Origin: Chloroflexota bacterium
GTDB taxonomy: Bacteria > Chloroflexota > Anaerolineae > B4-G1 > DUEL01
Reading direction: 5' to 3'
Assembly: GCA_014874475.1 (NCBI GenBank)
Contig: JADBJJ010000012.1
Coordinates: 62,001 to 126,000, forward strand
Length of the DNA: 64,000 bases
The position numbers and the translations under genes were made by a program. The notes beneath the pieces were generated by a model that saw only the letters and a program-made list of their open reading frames with translations, was not told where the DNA came from and made no database searches. Positions 26,737 through 34,559 of the stretch are shown here, in pieces. Position 1 is the stretch's first letter. Every line of letters starts with the position of its first letter.

Positions 26737-26873
26737 TGTTTTCTGTTCATTACGTATAACACCCCGCCCCAGAGAATATAACATGCCCGGGCAACATAGT
26801 CAACAATCCAGTCTCCTACCTTAAACCGGCGCGCGGGGATCAAAGGCCTGCGTCAAAGACGACCGTGAGCATC

Positions 26874-27782
26874 TCATACCTCAATCCCCACCATCCGCCA
26901 GCGCAGCCGTTCCAGTTGAGTCCGGGTCCGGACGGCTGCCAGGATCAGGACGTGGACCGGCCAGGGCGTATGGGCTGCGTAGTGTTTGCGGTAGAAGTAC
27001 TCCATCGCCCGCCAGAACTCTACCTGGGCGCGGGGGTTGCGAGTGCTGGCGGCCCGCTTGATGTGTAGAACTGTCACCTCCGGGTTGTAGTACACTTTCC
27101 ACCCTGCCGCTTTAATGCGGTAGCACCAATCCAGGTCCTCCCCGTACATAAAGAACCCTTCGTCCAGCAGGCCGACCTGAGCGATAGCCTCCCGGCGCAC
27201 CATCATAAAGGCTCCCACCACTGCGTCCACTTCTACCCTCTCGTCCGGGTCCAGGTAGGTGAGGTTGTAACGCCCGAAGCGTCGGCTGCGGGGGAACAGG
27301 CGCGCCAGGCCAGAGAATCGGTAGAAGGAGACCTCCGGCGACGGGAAGGAACGGCGACAGGCCAGGTCCAGGGAGCCATCTTGCCGCACCAGTTTGGGCC
27401 CGACGACGCCCACTTCCGGATGCGCGTCCAGAAAGGCGACCATCTTCGCCAGCGCGTCGGGAGGGAGTTCGGTATCCGGGTTGAGGAGCAGGGCGAACCG
27501 GGGCGCATCGGCGCCGTCCGGGAACCCCACCAGGCGCAGCCCCTGGTTGTTGGCTGCCGGATACCCCCGATTATCCGGGTTGAGAATCCGGCGGACCTGG
27601 GGGAACTCCGCCTCCAGCATCTCCCCACTTCCGTCGGTGGAGCCGTTATCTACCACGCAGACCTCAAAGGTGAAGTCCCCCTGGCTGGCGTAGACAGTAT
27701 GCAGACACGCCCGCAGCAGGTCGCGGGTGTTGTAGTTGACAATGACAATGCCCAGATCGCAGGGTCGCATATCGCAAATCAC
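26874..27782 (-). CDS. Family 2 glycosyltransferase
   Basis: 302 residues. GT-A fold motifs: LGIVIVNYNTRDLLRACL at the start, VVDNGSTDGS near 44, LNPDTEL near 98 (DxD-like), GAFMMVRREA near 190 and the acceptor-side EDLDWCYRIKAAGWK near 215, the pattern of rhamnosyltransferase-like GT2 enzymes. Start is GTG at 27782 or ATG at 27770; neither has a clear ribosome binding site. It follows the exported-protein gene by 18 bases and probably adds a sugar during polysaccharide assembly. Confidence 0.9.
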   Translation of the reverse strand: MICDMRPCDLGIVIVNYNTRDLLRACLHTVYASQGDFTFEVCVVDNGSTDGSGEMLEAEFPQVRRILNPDNRGYPAANNQGLRLVGFPDGADAPRFALLLNPDTELPPDALAKMVAFLDAHPEVGVVGPKLVRQDGSLDLACRRSFPSPEVSFYRFSGLARLFPRSRRFGRYNLTYLDPDERVEVDAVVGAFMMVRREAIAQVGLLDEGFFMYGEDLDWCYRIKAAGWKVYYNPEVTVLHIKRAASTRNPRAQVEFWRAMEYFYRKHYAAHTPWPVHVLILAAVRTRTQLERLRWRMVGIEV

Positions 27783-27800
27783 AAGACGAAGGGGACGGGG

Positions 27801-28784
27801 CTACTGGGGGTAGAAGTCGGCAACGGGCTGAGGGGTGGTGTAGGCGATGGTTGCCGCCCGGCCGCGCGCCGCCTCCGGCGCAAACCCCCGGGGCCCCAGA
27901 ACGTCCCCTGATACCGCCAGAGCCACTAGGGTGCGGTCTGGAGAGATCCAGTAGCGGGGCTCCCCGCCGTCATCAAAATTCTGCCGGCTGGCGTCCCAGA
28001 GCAGAAGGTACGGGTGGAATGCGCCATCGGTCGGGTCGTAGTAAAGCCCCGCGGCGACCTCGTCCCCCAGGCCCTGGTTGACCGGCCGGCTCCCCGGAGG
28101 ACGGCCCGTGCCCGCATTCCCGTCCAGGTCCAGGACAAAAAGCCAGTCCACCCGCACCGGCAACCCCTCCGGGATGGGGGTGTAGAGGGCCATCCAGAGG
28201 ACAGTCTCCCCCGCCTGGGCCCATCCGACCAGTTCGGCAGGCATCCCCTCTGCCTGGAAGCGGCCGTCGGCGGCGAAGGAACTGTTGCGGATGTCTATGC
28301 TGTCAAAGGGGAGAGAGGCAGCGGCGCCGGTGGCATAGACGAAGAGGTCGTCCGCCGGGTCCGCCTCTGGGATGGGCGTGGGCGGTGGCGTGGGCGTCGG
28401 GGCCGGGGTTGGGACCGGAGTGGGCGTGGGGAGTGGGGTAGGCGTGCAGGCAATGATGTGGATGTAGGCCCGGCCGCGCTCCCCGCCGGGTCCGACAGCC
28501 TGGACTTCGTAGTTTCCGGGAAGGTCACCAGCAACGTAGCGGCCATCGGTGCCAATGGTACCACCGGTGGCGGCCCAGCGAGACGCCGGAAGCGGCGCAG
28601 CAGCAAAGACCACCGCCTCGCCCGTGCAGAGGGTCACCTCCGGCGGCGCGATGGAAAGCGCCGGTCGTTGTTGGGCCGGCCGGGCCAGCGCTCGCAGTGC
28701 GCTAGCCAGGCCGCTGATAAGCATCACCGCGACAACCAGAATGGTCAGCCAGGTCAGGACGGTTCGTATCGTAGGATTCAGCAT
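27801..28784 (-). CDS. Membrane-anchored extracellular protein with Thr-Pro linker
   Basis: 327 residues. An N-terminal helix (about 8-30) anchors a short Ig-like domain (about 42-112: PEVTLCTGEAVVFAA, GNYEVQAVGPGG), a repetitive Pro-Thr linker (about 113-140) and a C-terminal domain of about 180 residues ending in QPVADFYPQ. The C-terminal domain (VDWLFVLDLDGNAGTG, RPVNQGLGDEVAAGLYYD) looks beta-rich and may bind calcium through Asp-rich turns. I do not recognise a family. It precedes the GT2 gene on the same strand. Confidence 0.7.
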   Translation of the reverse strand: MLNPTIRTVLTWLTILVVAVMLISGLASALRALARPAQQRPALSIAPPEVTLCTGEAVVFAAAPLPASRWAATGGTIGTDGRYVAGDLPGNYEVQAVGPGGERGRAYIHIIACTPTPLPTPTPVPTPAPTPTPPPTPIPEADPADDLFVYATGAAASLPFDSIDIRNSSFAADGRFQAEGMPAELVGWAQAGETVLWMALYTPIPEGLPVRVDWLFVLDLDGNAGTGRPPGSRPVNQGLGDEVAAGLYYDPTDGAFHPYLLLWDASRQNFDDGGEPRYWISPDRTLVALAVSGDVLGPRGFAPEAARGRAATIAYTTPQPVADFYPQ

Positions 28785-28847
28785 CAGAGTTTCTCCGAGG
28801 CGGCCAGGATGGCCGGGATGAAATCTTCCGCCACCGACTCCCGGGGT

Positions 28848-28880
28848 TTCTGTCTTTGTCCGTGCCTCTCCGTGTCTGAT
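28848..28880. repeat. Dispersed CTTTGTCCGTG repeat copy
   Basis: TCTGTCTTTGTCCGTGCC and CTCCGTGTCTG in the gap between tilS and the exported-protein gene; related to the other CTTTGTG-type intergenic copies. Confidence 0.45.
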
Positions 28881-28898
28881 CCCTGTGGATGCCCAGGG

Positions 28899-30392
28899 CT
28901 ATTTCTGCTGCCGACAAAACCGCAATCGGGCCACCTGGCGGGTCTCAGGGCGGACGGCAGCGGTCTCCGAGACGCGCCAGCCGCAGACCCAGAGAATCTC
29001 CCCGTCGCCGGAGACCAGCAGGGGGAGCATATCCCGCACCGCGCGGGGAACCCGGGCGTTGATCATCCAGTCCTTCAGCAGAGGGGCATGGCCGCCCAGA
29101 CCGTGAGGGCGGAAGCGGTCTCCGGAGCGACGGGTGCGCAGGACCAGCGGCCCCTCCAGTCTCTCCGCATCCAGGTAGGCCGTCCAGCGGTCCGGGTTGC
29201 CCGTCACCTCCGCCAGGGTCCAGGTCGGGGGAAGGTCCGCTTCCAGGACCCACTCCCCGCCCGGCAGGGGAGTCCGGCCCGGCAGGGCCACCGGCATCGC
29301 CGTCCCTGGGGGAAGAGTTGGGCCCGAGGGCGGCGGCTCGTATCCGGCGTCGGTGATAGTGAGCATGTCGTAGCCGACGGTTAGGGCCAGACCGCCGGGG
29401 AGGGTGGCCTGCGCGCCGGTGGTGCCCGCGCGGGCCACCTCTACCGCCGCCTCTACGTGGACAAAGTCCACATCCCGCAGGTACGGGCGCAGCCGGTAGG
29501 CGGCCTCCCGGATGAGTGCCCGCTGCAGCGATAGTGGCTGCGCCCGCCATTCGGCCCGGCCCAGGACGATGGCATCCTTCGTCTCCTCCCGAACGACCTG
29601 ATCCCAGGCCCAATCCCGCATCTGGATCAGGAGTTCGTAGTCGGCGGCGACGACCTCCGCCGTGTGGCAGAGGCGACGGCGGATGTTGGGGTTGTAGGTC
29701 TCCAGGAGCGGCAGGAGTTCGTGCCGCAACCGGTTGCGAAAATACGTCGTATCCAGATTGGAACGATCAAAGCGGGGCGAGAGGCCCTGTTCGGCGCAGT
29801 ACGCTTCTATTTCAGCGCGCGGGGTGCTCAGGAGCGGGCGGATGAGCACGGGCAGGCGGTCCGGGAGGGGGAAGCGATCGGTCTGGGGCAGGAGACGGTA
29901 CTCGGAGAGGGGCGTCGCCGGACGCATCCCCCGCAGTCCGGCCAGCCCTGCGCCGCGCAGGAAGTGCATCAGCACTGTCTCGGCCTGGTCGTCGGCGTTG
30001 TGGCCCACGGCGACCTTCGCCGCGCCGACCCGTCCGGCAACGTGTGCCAGGAAGGCGTAACGGACGCGGCGGGCGGCCTCCTCAAAGGCCAGTTTGTGGG
30101 CGCGCGCGACCGCGGGAACGTCCTCCCGAACCAGGGTGGCGGGCAGGCCCCACTCCCGGGCCAGGTCAGCGACGAAGGCGGCATCGGCGTCCGCTTCCTC
30201 GCCGCGCGCGCCGTGGTGGAGATGGGCCACGTGCAGTTGCAGCCGGTACTCCTCCTGCAGGCGCAGCAGCAGGTGGAGCAGGCAGAGGGAGTCCGGCCCG
30301 CCAGAGACGCCCACCACTACCCTGTCGCCAACGCTCAGCAGGTCGTGGCGGTGGATGAACTCCCGAACCTGACGCAACAGGTCTGATGGCAC
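28899..30392 (-). CDS. tilS: tRNA(Ile)-lysidine synthase
   Basis: 497 residues. Modifies C34 of the minor isoleucine tRNA to lysidine so that it reads AUA. The N-type ATP pyrophosphatase loop SGGPDS is at residues 31-36, followed by HLHHGARGEEADADA, FLRGAGLAGLRGM and RPLL. The C-terminal substrate-binding domains end with RRSGDRFRPHGLGG and KDWMINARVPRAVRD, as expected for long TilS proteins. The GTG start at 30392 has no strong ribosome binding site. Confidence 0.94.
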   Translation of the reverse strand: MPSDLLRQVREFIHRHDLLSVGDRVVVGVSGGPDSLCLLHLLLRLQEEYRLQLHVAHLHHGARGEEADADAAFVADLAREWGLPATLVREDVPAVARAHKLAFEEAARRVRYAFLAHVAGRVGAAKVAVGHNADDQAETVLMHFLRGAGLAGLRGMRPATPLSEYRLLPQTDRFPLPDRLPVLIRPLLSTPRAEIEAYCAEQGLSPRFDRSNLDTTYFRNRLRHELLPLLETYNPNIRRRLCHTAEVVAADYELLIQMRDWAWDQVVREETKDAIVLGRAEWRAQPLSLQRALIREAAYRLRPYLRDVDFVHVEAAVEVARAGTTGAQATLPGGLALTVGYDMLTITDAGYEPPPSGPTLPPGTAMPVALPGRTPLPGGEWVLEADLPPTWTLAEVTGNPDRWTAYLDAERLEGPLVLRTRRSGDRFRPHGLGGHAPLLKDWMINARVPRAVRDMLPLLVSGDGEILWVCGWRVSETAAVRPETRQVARLRFCRQQK

Positions 30393-30442
30393 GCTATCGC
30401 TATCCGGAAAGTTGGGAACACGGGTAAACCCGGATGGCTTGA

Positions 30443-30470
30443 CGGCAGAGGGCCCAGAGGACGCGGAGAT
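30443..30470. repeat. Dispersed CAGAGG repeat copy
   Basis: GGCAGAGGGCCCAGAGGACG and neighbouring bases, in the 183-base gap between tilS and the EF-Tu-domain gene. Confidence 0.45.
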
Positions 30471-30575
30471 TTCCAGAAGCAGGACGCAAGTCGCAGGATA
30501 TCACTCTATCTCCTCTGGCCATCCTGCAACCCTGTAAGTCCGCAAACCCCGATGAAATCTGCGCAGTTCCGTGTC

Positions 30576-30845
30576 CTATGAGGTCACCACTTTATAGACC
30601 CGATCGCCGGGACGGGCGCGGAAGGCGGCACGGATGCCCACTTCGTCGCCCGGGCCGGCCTCGGCGATGTCCTGATGCCAGGCCTGCATAGAGGTGACCC
30701 GCTGGGTGAAGTCGGTGGTGTGGCCGCGCACGCGGATGGTGTCGCCGACGGCCAGCCGCCCGGTCAGCCTGACGCCCATCACGCTGATCTTATCGTACCA
30801 ATGGGAGACTTGCCCGACCAGTTCCTCTACCGGTTGTTCGTCCAT
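30576..30845 (-). CDS. Small EF-Tu domain-2-like protein
   Basis: 89 residues. The sequence (GVRLTGRLAVGDTIRVRGHTTDFTQRV, GDEVGIRA) is a stand-alone beta-barrel like domain 2 of translational GTPases, a small family usually labelled translation elongation factor-like and often met near U32 peptidases. It has no GTPase domain. The ATG lies inside the end of prfB (19-base overlap), so it is the third gene of the mscL-prfB message. Confidence 0.8.
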   Translation of the reverse strand: MDEQPVEELVGQVSHWYDKISVMGVRLTGRLAVGDTIRVRGHTTDFTQRVTSMQAWHQDIAEAGPGDEVGIRAAFRARPGDRVYKVVTS

Positions 30846-31943
30846 GCTCCATTTCCTCCTTCCCAGAGAGCGGATTTCAGGTACGCTTCCATAAACGCAT
30901 CCAGTTCTCCGTCCAGCACGGCCTGAGTGTTGCCGGCCTCGTAGCCGGTGCGGTGGTCCTTGACCATTTGGTAGGGATGGAGGACGTAGGAGCGAATCTG
31001 GTGGCCCCAGGCCGCCTCAACGTGTTTGCCCTTGATTTCCGCCAGTTCCCGCTGTCGCTTCTCTTCCTCCATTTCCATCAGACGGGCCCGCAGAACCCGC
31101 AGGGCCGTCTCCCGGTTCTGGGCCTGGGAGCGCTCGTTCTGACAGGTGACGATGATGCCGGTGGGGAGGTGAGTGATGCGGACAGCGGTCTCGTTTTTCT
31201 GCATGTGCTGACCGCCCGCGCTGGAAGAGCGGAACGTCTCAATCTTCAGGTCGTCCGGATTGATGTGAACGCTGGCCGCCTCCGGTAAGTCGGGCCACAC
31301 CTCCACCAGGGTGAAGGAAGTGTGACGGCGATGGGCAGCGTCAAAGGGAGAGAGGCGCACCAGCCGGTGGACGCCCCGCTCCGCCCGCAGGTAGCCATAG
31401 GCGTAGGGCCCGGAGACAGCAACGGTGGCCCGTTTGATGCCGGCCTCTTCTCCGTAGAGCCGGTCCACCAGGTCGGTCTTGTAGCCGTGGGATTCGGCCC
31501 AGCGCAGGTACATCCGCAGGAGCATCTCGGCGAAGTCCTGCGCGTCGGTGCCGCCAGCCCCGGCGTGGATCGCCAGAAAAGCATCGTTCCGGTCGTAAGG
31601 ACCGGAGAAGAGAAGCCGAAACTCCAGTTTTTCCAGTCGGTTTTCTACCTCTTCCGCTTCGTGCCGCAGTTCCTCTATCAGGCTTTCGTCGCCCAACGCG
31701 GCCAGTTCCAGGGCATCGGCAACCCGGTGTTCCAGGGCGACCCAGGGCTCCAACTCGTCGCGCAGGTCGGACAGGCGCTGCATGACCTGCTGAGCGGCCT
31801 CGGGGTCATCCCAGAAGTCCGGCGCGGCAGCCTGCTCTTCCAGACGGGCGATTTCCTGCTCCTTGCCGTCCAGGTCAAAGCCGCCTCCGGATGTCCTGAA
31901 GTCGGGCCCGCAGGGCTAAAAGACGACCTTGCAATTCGTCCAT
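30827..31943 (-). CDS. prfB: Peptide chain release factor 2 (programmed +1 frameshift)
   Basis: RF2 releases peptides at UGA and UAA. The zero frame runs from ATG at 31943 for 22 codons to an in-frame TGA (31877-31875). Skipping one base at CTT-TGA-C gives a continuous 371-residue RF2. The post-shift part begins DLDGKEQEIARLEEQ and has the RF2 signature APDFWDDPEAAQQVM. The GGQ-loop region here reads RSSSAGGQHMQKNETAVR, with GGQ, and the stop-codon recognition domain lies before it. The ATG overlaps the mscL stop (TAATG). A caller that ignores the shift would annotate a truncated protein from 31783. Confidence 0.96.
31874..31888 (-). promoter_or_regulatory. prfB programmed frameshift site
   Basis: CTTTGAC occupies 31880-31874, preceded after three bases by GGAGG at 31888-31884. 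The internal Shine-Dalgarno at three-base spacing, the CUU slip codon and UGA-C are the three elements known to drive autoregulatory RF2 frameshifting: when RF2 is scarce the UGA is decoded slowly and the ribosome slips. Confidence 0.95.
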
Positions 31944-32392
31944 TAACTGGTTTCCCCCTCCAGATGGGATGTACAATACGGGCAGCGGGTGGCCTTCAGC
32001 GGGATGGTGGAGAAGCAATACGGGCATTCTTTCGTCGTCGGCGCAGCCGGCGCAGTCTCCTTAGCCCTCCGCAGGCGGTTCACCGGGCGGACGATAAAAA
32101 AGAAGACCGCGGCCACCACAATGAGGAAATTCAGCACCGTGTTGATGAAGACGCCGTAGTTAATCGTCGGCGCGCCCGCTGCCTGGGCCTCCGCCAGGCT
32201 GGCGTATCGGCCCGATAGGCTGATAAAAAGATTGGAAAAATCCATCTTGCCCAAGAGAAAGCCAATAGGTGGCATCAAGATGTCGTTGACCAGGGACGAG
32301 ACTACGCTGCCGAAGGCAGCGCCGATGATGATACCAATGGCCATATCCAGAACGTTGCCCCGAAGAGCGAATTCTTTGAATTCTTTCAACAC
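31943..32392 (-). CDS. mscL: Large-conductance mechanosensitive channel with C-terminal zinc ribbon
   Basis: 149 residues. [27 protein letters not shown] is the MscL N-terminal helix and pore helix; helix 2 is near residues 85-108. Instead of the usual helical bundle, the C-terminus has CPYC...CPYC (about 127-145), a zinc ribbon. The GTG at 32392 is chosen because AAGGAGG ends five bases before it; an upstream TTG would overlap that site. The protein releases osmolytes under membrane tension. The stop overlaps the prfB start by one base. Confidence 0.93.
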   Translation of the reverse strand: MLKEFKEFALRGNVLDMAIGIIIGAAFGSVVSSLVNDILMPPIGFLLGKMDFSNLFISLSGRYASLAEAQAAGAPTINYGVFINTVLNFLIVVAAVFFFIVRPVNRLRRAKETAPAAPTTKECPYCFSTIPLKATRCPYCTSHLEGETS

Positions 32393-32473
32393 GGCGACCT
32401 CCTTCAAGAAATTGTGTCATTTGCAACATTCTTTCCGCGGGATGCCAGCCTTTGGTGTTGTATAAGCGTAAAT

Positions 32474-32503
32474 ATGATAACACAAAACCACGATTTGCGC
32501 CAA
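32474..32503 (-). promoter_or_regulatory. Promoter for mscL-prfB operon
   Basis: On the minus strand TTGGCG (32503-32498), 18-base spacer, TATCAT (32479-32474), with TGT before the -10. It is about 80 bases upstream of the mscL start. Confidence 0.55.
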
Positions 32504-32784
32504 GTGCTGAGGGCATCGGGGGTCAGCGCCTGACCGTCAAAGGCCCGGCAGATGGAGCCGACAACGGTGTTCTTTCTGTCCGACGAGAGCCCTCAACGCG
32601 GCGGCCCGGGTTTCCGGCAAACCAGGCCCTGGAGAGGGAGCGGCCGTCAGCCCAGAAGGGAATCGGACTTTCCTTCGCGCAGGGATAGGCCCGCTGGACA
32701 TTCGGGGGGTCTGAGCGCGCCGGACCCTCGTATCCCACCTTCGGGCGCAAAATGAACCCTGCGCTACTCCTTCCCTCCGCTCTC
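32504..32784. other. GC-rich region with no assignable gene
   Basis: About 280 bases between the mscL promoter and the 3' end of abfD. Open frames here have no family resemblance. The minus strand contains GGAAAGTCCG, which is also found in RNase P RNA, but none of the other conserved blocks of that RNA are present. A palindromic element copy sits at 32744-32766. Any structured RNA here is unproven. Confidence 0.5.
32744..32766. repeat. Palindromic element copy 3
   Basis: GGGCGCAAAATGAA followed by CCTGCGCTAC, directly downstream of the abfD stop codon. Confidence 0.5.
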
Positions 32785-34254
32785 TCACCCTTTTGGCAGC
32801 AGGTCATCCGGGTCTATCCCGCAGAGGCGGCGCGCCAGCGCCTTCTTCCCCTCCAGGTCCGCGTAGCGCTGGATGACAATGCGCTGGGTCTGCGGGGAGC
32901 CAGCCCCATGCATGGACTCTACCAGATACCCCACTGCCAGAGAGCCCATCGTCATCGCTTCTATGAGCCGCAGTATACGCTGGCGGTGCTCCGGCGGGAA
33001 GGGAGATGCCGGGGCCAGGTACTTGCGACACAACAGCCCCACCTCTGGCAGAGAGAAGTCGGCATCGGAGGGCATCGTCCCCAGCAGCCCTCCGGCGATG
33101 TCCTGCGCCAGACGGGCAATCTCGTACGGAAACCGGGTCACATTCTGCTTGCAGACGTTCGCCAGAAGGACGTTCACAAGATAATTTCCTGCCGCCGTCC
33201 GGACGCCCTCAGCGGAACAGGCGATGCCACAGGCGTAGAGGGTCTCGTTCAGGTGGACCATTTCGGTCAGTTTCTCCCGGATGTGGCTGGCATTCGCCAC
33301 CCCGTGGTACTCCGCCACCGCCGCCGCTGCGCCAATAAGGACGTCCCCGTTTCCCACCTTGCAGCCCCCGTAGGACTGTCGGTGGTATGCGGCGAATCGC
33401 TCCACCAGCATTCCGGCGAACTCCGTCTCCCCGCACATGAAGACCCGCTCCCAGGGGACGAAGGTCTCGTTGAAGATGATGATGCCCTCCTGTCCCCCGT
33501 AATGGATGTTGCCCATATCCACCGGGCTTCGCTCCAGTTTGCGGGTGTCCGAGGACTGACGGCCGTAGATGTAAATAAGGGTAGGGTCATCGGCAGGGAC
33601 GGCGAAACAGACGGCGTAATCCGCATCCTCCGGCTTCAAGGCCAGCGTGGGCATTACCAGAATCTGATGAGAGTTCAGCAACCCCGTCTGGTGGACTTTG
33701 GCCCCCCGGACGATAATGCCGTCCGCCCGGCGCTCCACGACGTGGACGTAGAGGTCGGGGTCGGCCTGGGCGGAGGGGCCCAGAGCGCGGTTCCCCTTGG
33801 GGTCCGTCATTGCCCCGTCCACTGTCCAATCCTTCTCCTCCCATTCCAGGACAAACCGGCGGAAGCGCTCTTGGTAGGAGGTGCCGTACTTCTGGTCTAT
33901 CTCATACGTGGCGCTCCAGACGGCGTTCAGCGCGTCCAGTCCGACGCAACGCTGGAAGCAAGTGCCGGTCAACTGCCCCAGAAGCCGCTGCATCTTCACC
34001 TTTTTGACCAGGTCCTCCGGACTCTGGTGGAGATGGACGAAGCGGTTGATCGGGCGCCCCGTCAGCGCCGAGGTGGCGGTGGCGAGGTCCTGATACTCGG
34101 GGATCTCCGCCAGGCGGTAGGTCATAGCACAGGCGTTGACGGAGGGGCGAATCATCGGGTGGTCTACCGGGTTCTCCACCCGTTCTCCGAAGAGGTAAAC
34201 GGTACGCGGCCCCAGTTGTCGCAGGCTCTCTATGTACTCCTCAGCCGTCATCAT
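32785..34254 (-). CDS. abfD: 4-Hydroxybutyryl-CoA dehydratase (vinylacetyl-CoA isomerase family)
   Basis: 489 residues. The enzyme dehydrates 4-hydroxybutyryl-CoA to crotonyl-CoA with FAD and a 4Fe-4S cluster by a ketyl-radical route. All four cluster ligands known from the Clostridium enzyme (Cys99, Cys103, His292, Cys299) have counterparts: Cys99 and Cys103 (TCFQRC), His291 and Cys298 (HRQSYGGCK), including the Tyr and Lys next to them. This separates it from the related HpaB hydroxylases, which lack the cluster. ATG at 34254 follows AGGAGG by six bases; the GTG at 34260 is too close. No other aminobutyrate or 4-hydroxybutyrate-cycle genes are adjacent. Confidence 0.93.
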   Translation of the reverse strand: MMTAEEYIESLRQLGPRTVYLFGERVENPVDHPMIRPSVNACAMTYRLAEIPEYQDLATATSALTGRPINRFVHLHQSPEDLVKKVKMQRLLGQLTGTCFQRCVGLDALNAVWSATYEIDQKYGTSYQERFRRFVLEWEEKDWTVDGAMTDPKGNRALGPSAQADPDLYVHVVERRADGIIVRGAKVHQTGLLNSHQILVMPTLALKPEDADYAVCFAVPADDPTLIYIYGRQSSDTRKLERSPVDMGNIHYGGQEGIIIFNETFVPWERVFMCGETEFAGMLVERFAAYHRQSYGGCKVGNGDVLIGAAAAVAEYHGVANASHIREKLTEMVHLNETLYACGIACSAEGVRTAAGNYLVNVLLANVCKQNVTRFPYEIARLAQDIAGGLLGTMPSDADFSLPEVGLLCRKYLAPASPFPPEHRQRILRLIEAMTMGSLAVGYLVESMHGAGSPQTQRIVIQRYADLEGKKALARRLCGIDPDDLLPKG

Positions 34255-34559
34255 CGGCACCCTCCTCTTTGCATTCCCCGCAGAGATGCAGAGTTTTTAC
34301 CACGAAAGCAGGACGGCCTTTCCAGACCGTCCAGACAGGCTGAAAAACCCACCCTACAAGTAACGGCATCCAGACAGGCCGAAAGGGAAAAGAACCAATC
34401 CCCCTCCTCGCATGGGGCAACCGTGGGGGAGGGGGCAGAGGGGTAGGGCCAATATGGATGGTACGCCCGCCCTTATCCAGGAAACGGAACCCGGCATTCT
34501 TGCGCAGCGGTGAGGATTCAGCAACCCTCTAGGGGGAGACCACCTCCGTGTTCCTACAG
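34255..34559. other. Gap between abfD and the FAD/2Fe-2S gene
   Basis: 305 bases. It contains the abfD ribosome binding site, a short CGCAGAG/ACCACGAAAG dispersed repeat (34277-34308), a small inverted repeat GGACGG/CCGTCC near 34310-34331, and purine-rich sequence. No reading frame for a missing molybdopterin subunit is present. Confidence 0.55.
34277..34308. repeat. Dispersed CGCAGAG/ACCACGAAAG repeat copy
   Basis: CCCGCAGAGATGCAGAG and TTTTTACCACGAAAG, lying immediately upstream of abfD. Confidence 0.45.

Noticed and set aside
31875-31877. Selenocysteine codon in prfB
   Set aside because: The sequence after this UGA continues in the +1 frame with RF2 residues, and the site is a classic frameshift signal, not a Sec site.
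32550-32784. Possible RNase P RNA on the minus strand, because of GGAAAGTCCG
   Set aside because: Only that short block matches. The other conserved regions and the normal 300-400-base spacing are absent, so I treat it as chance.
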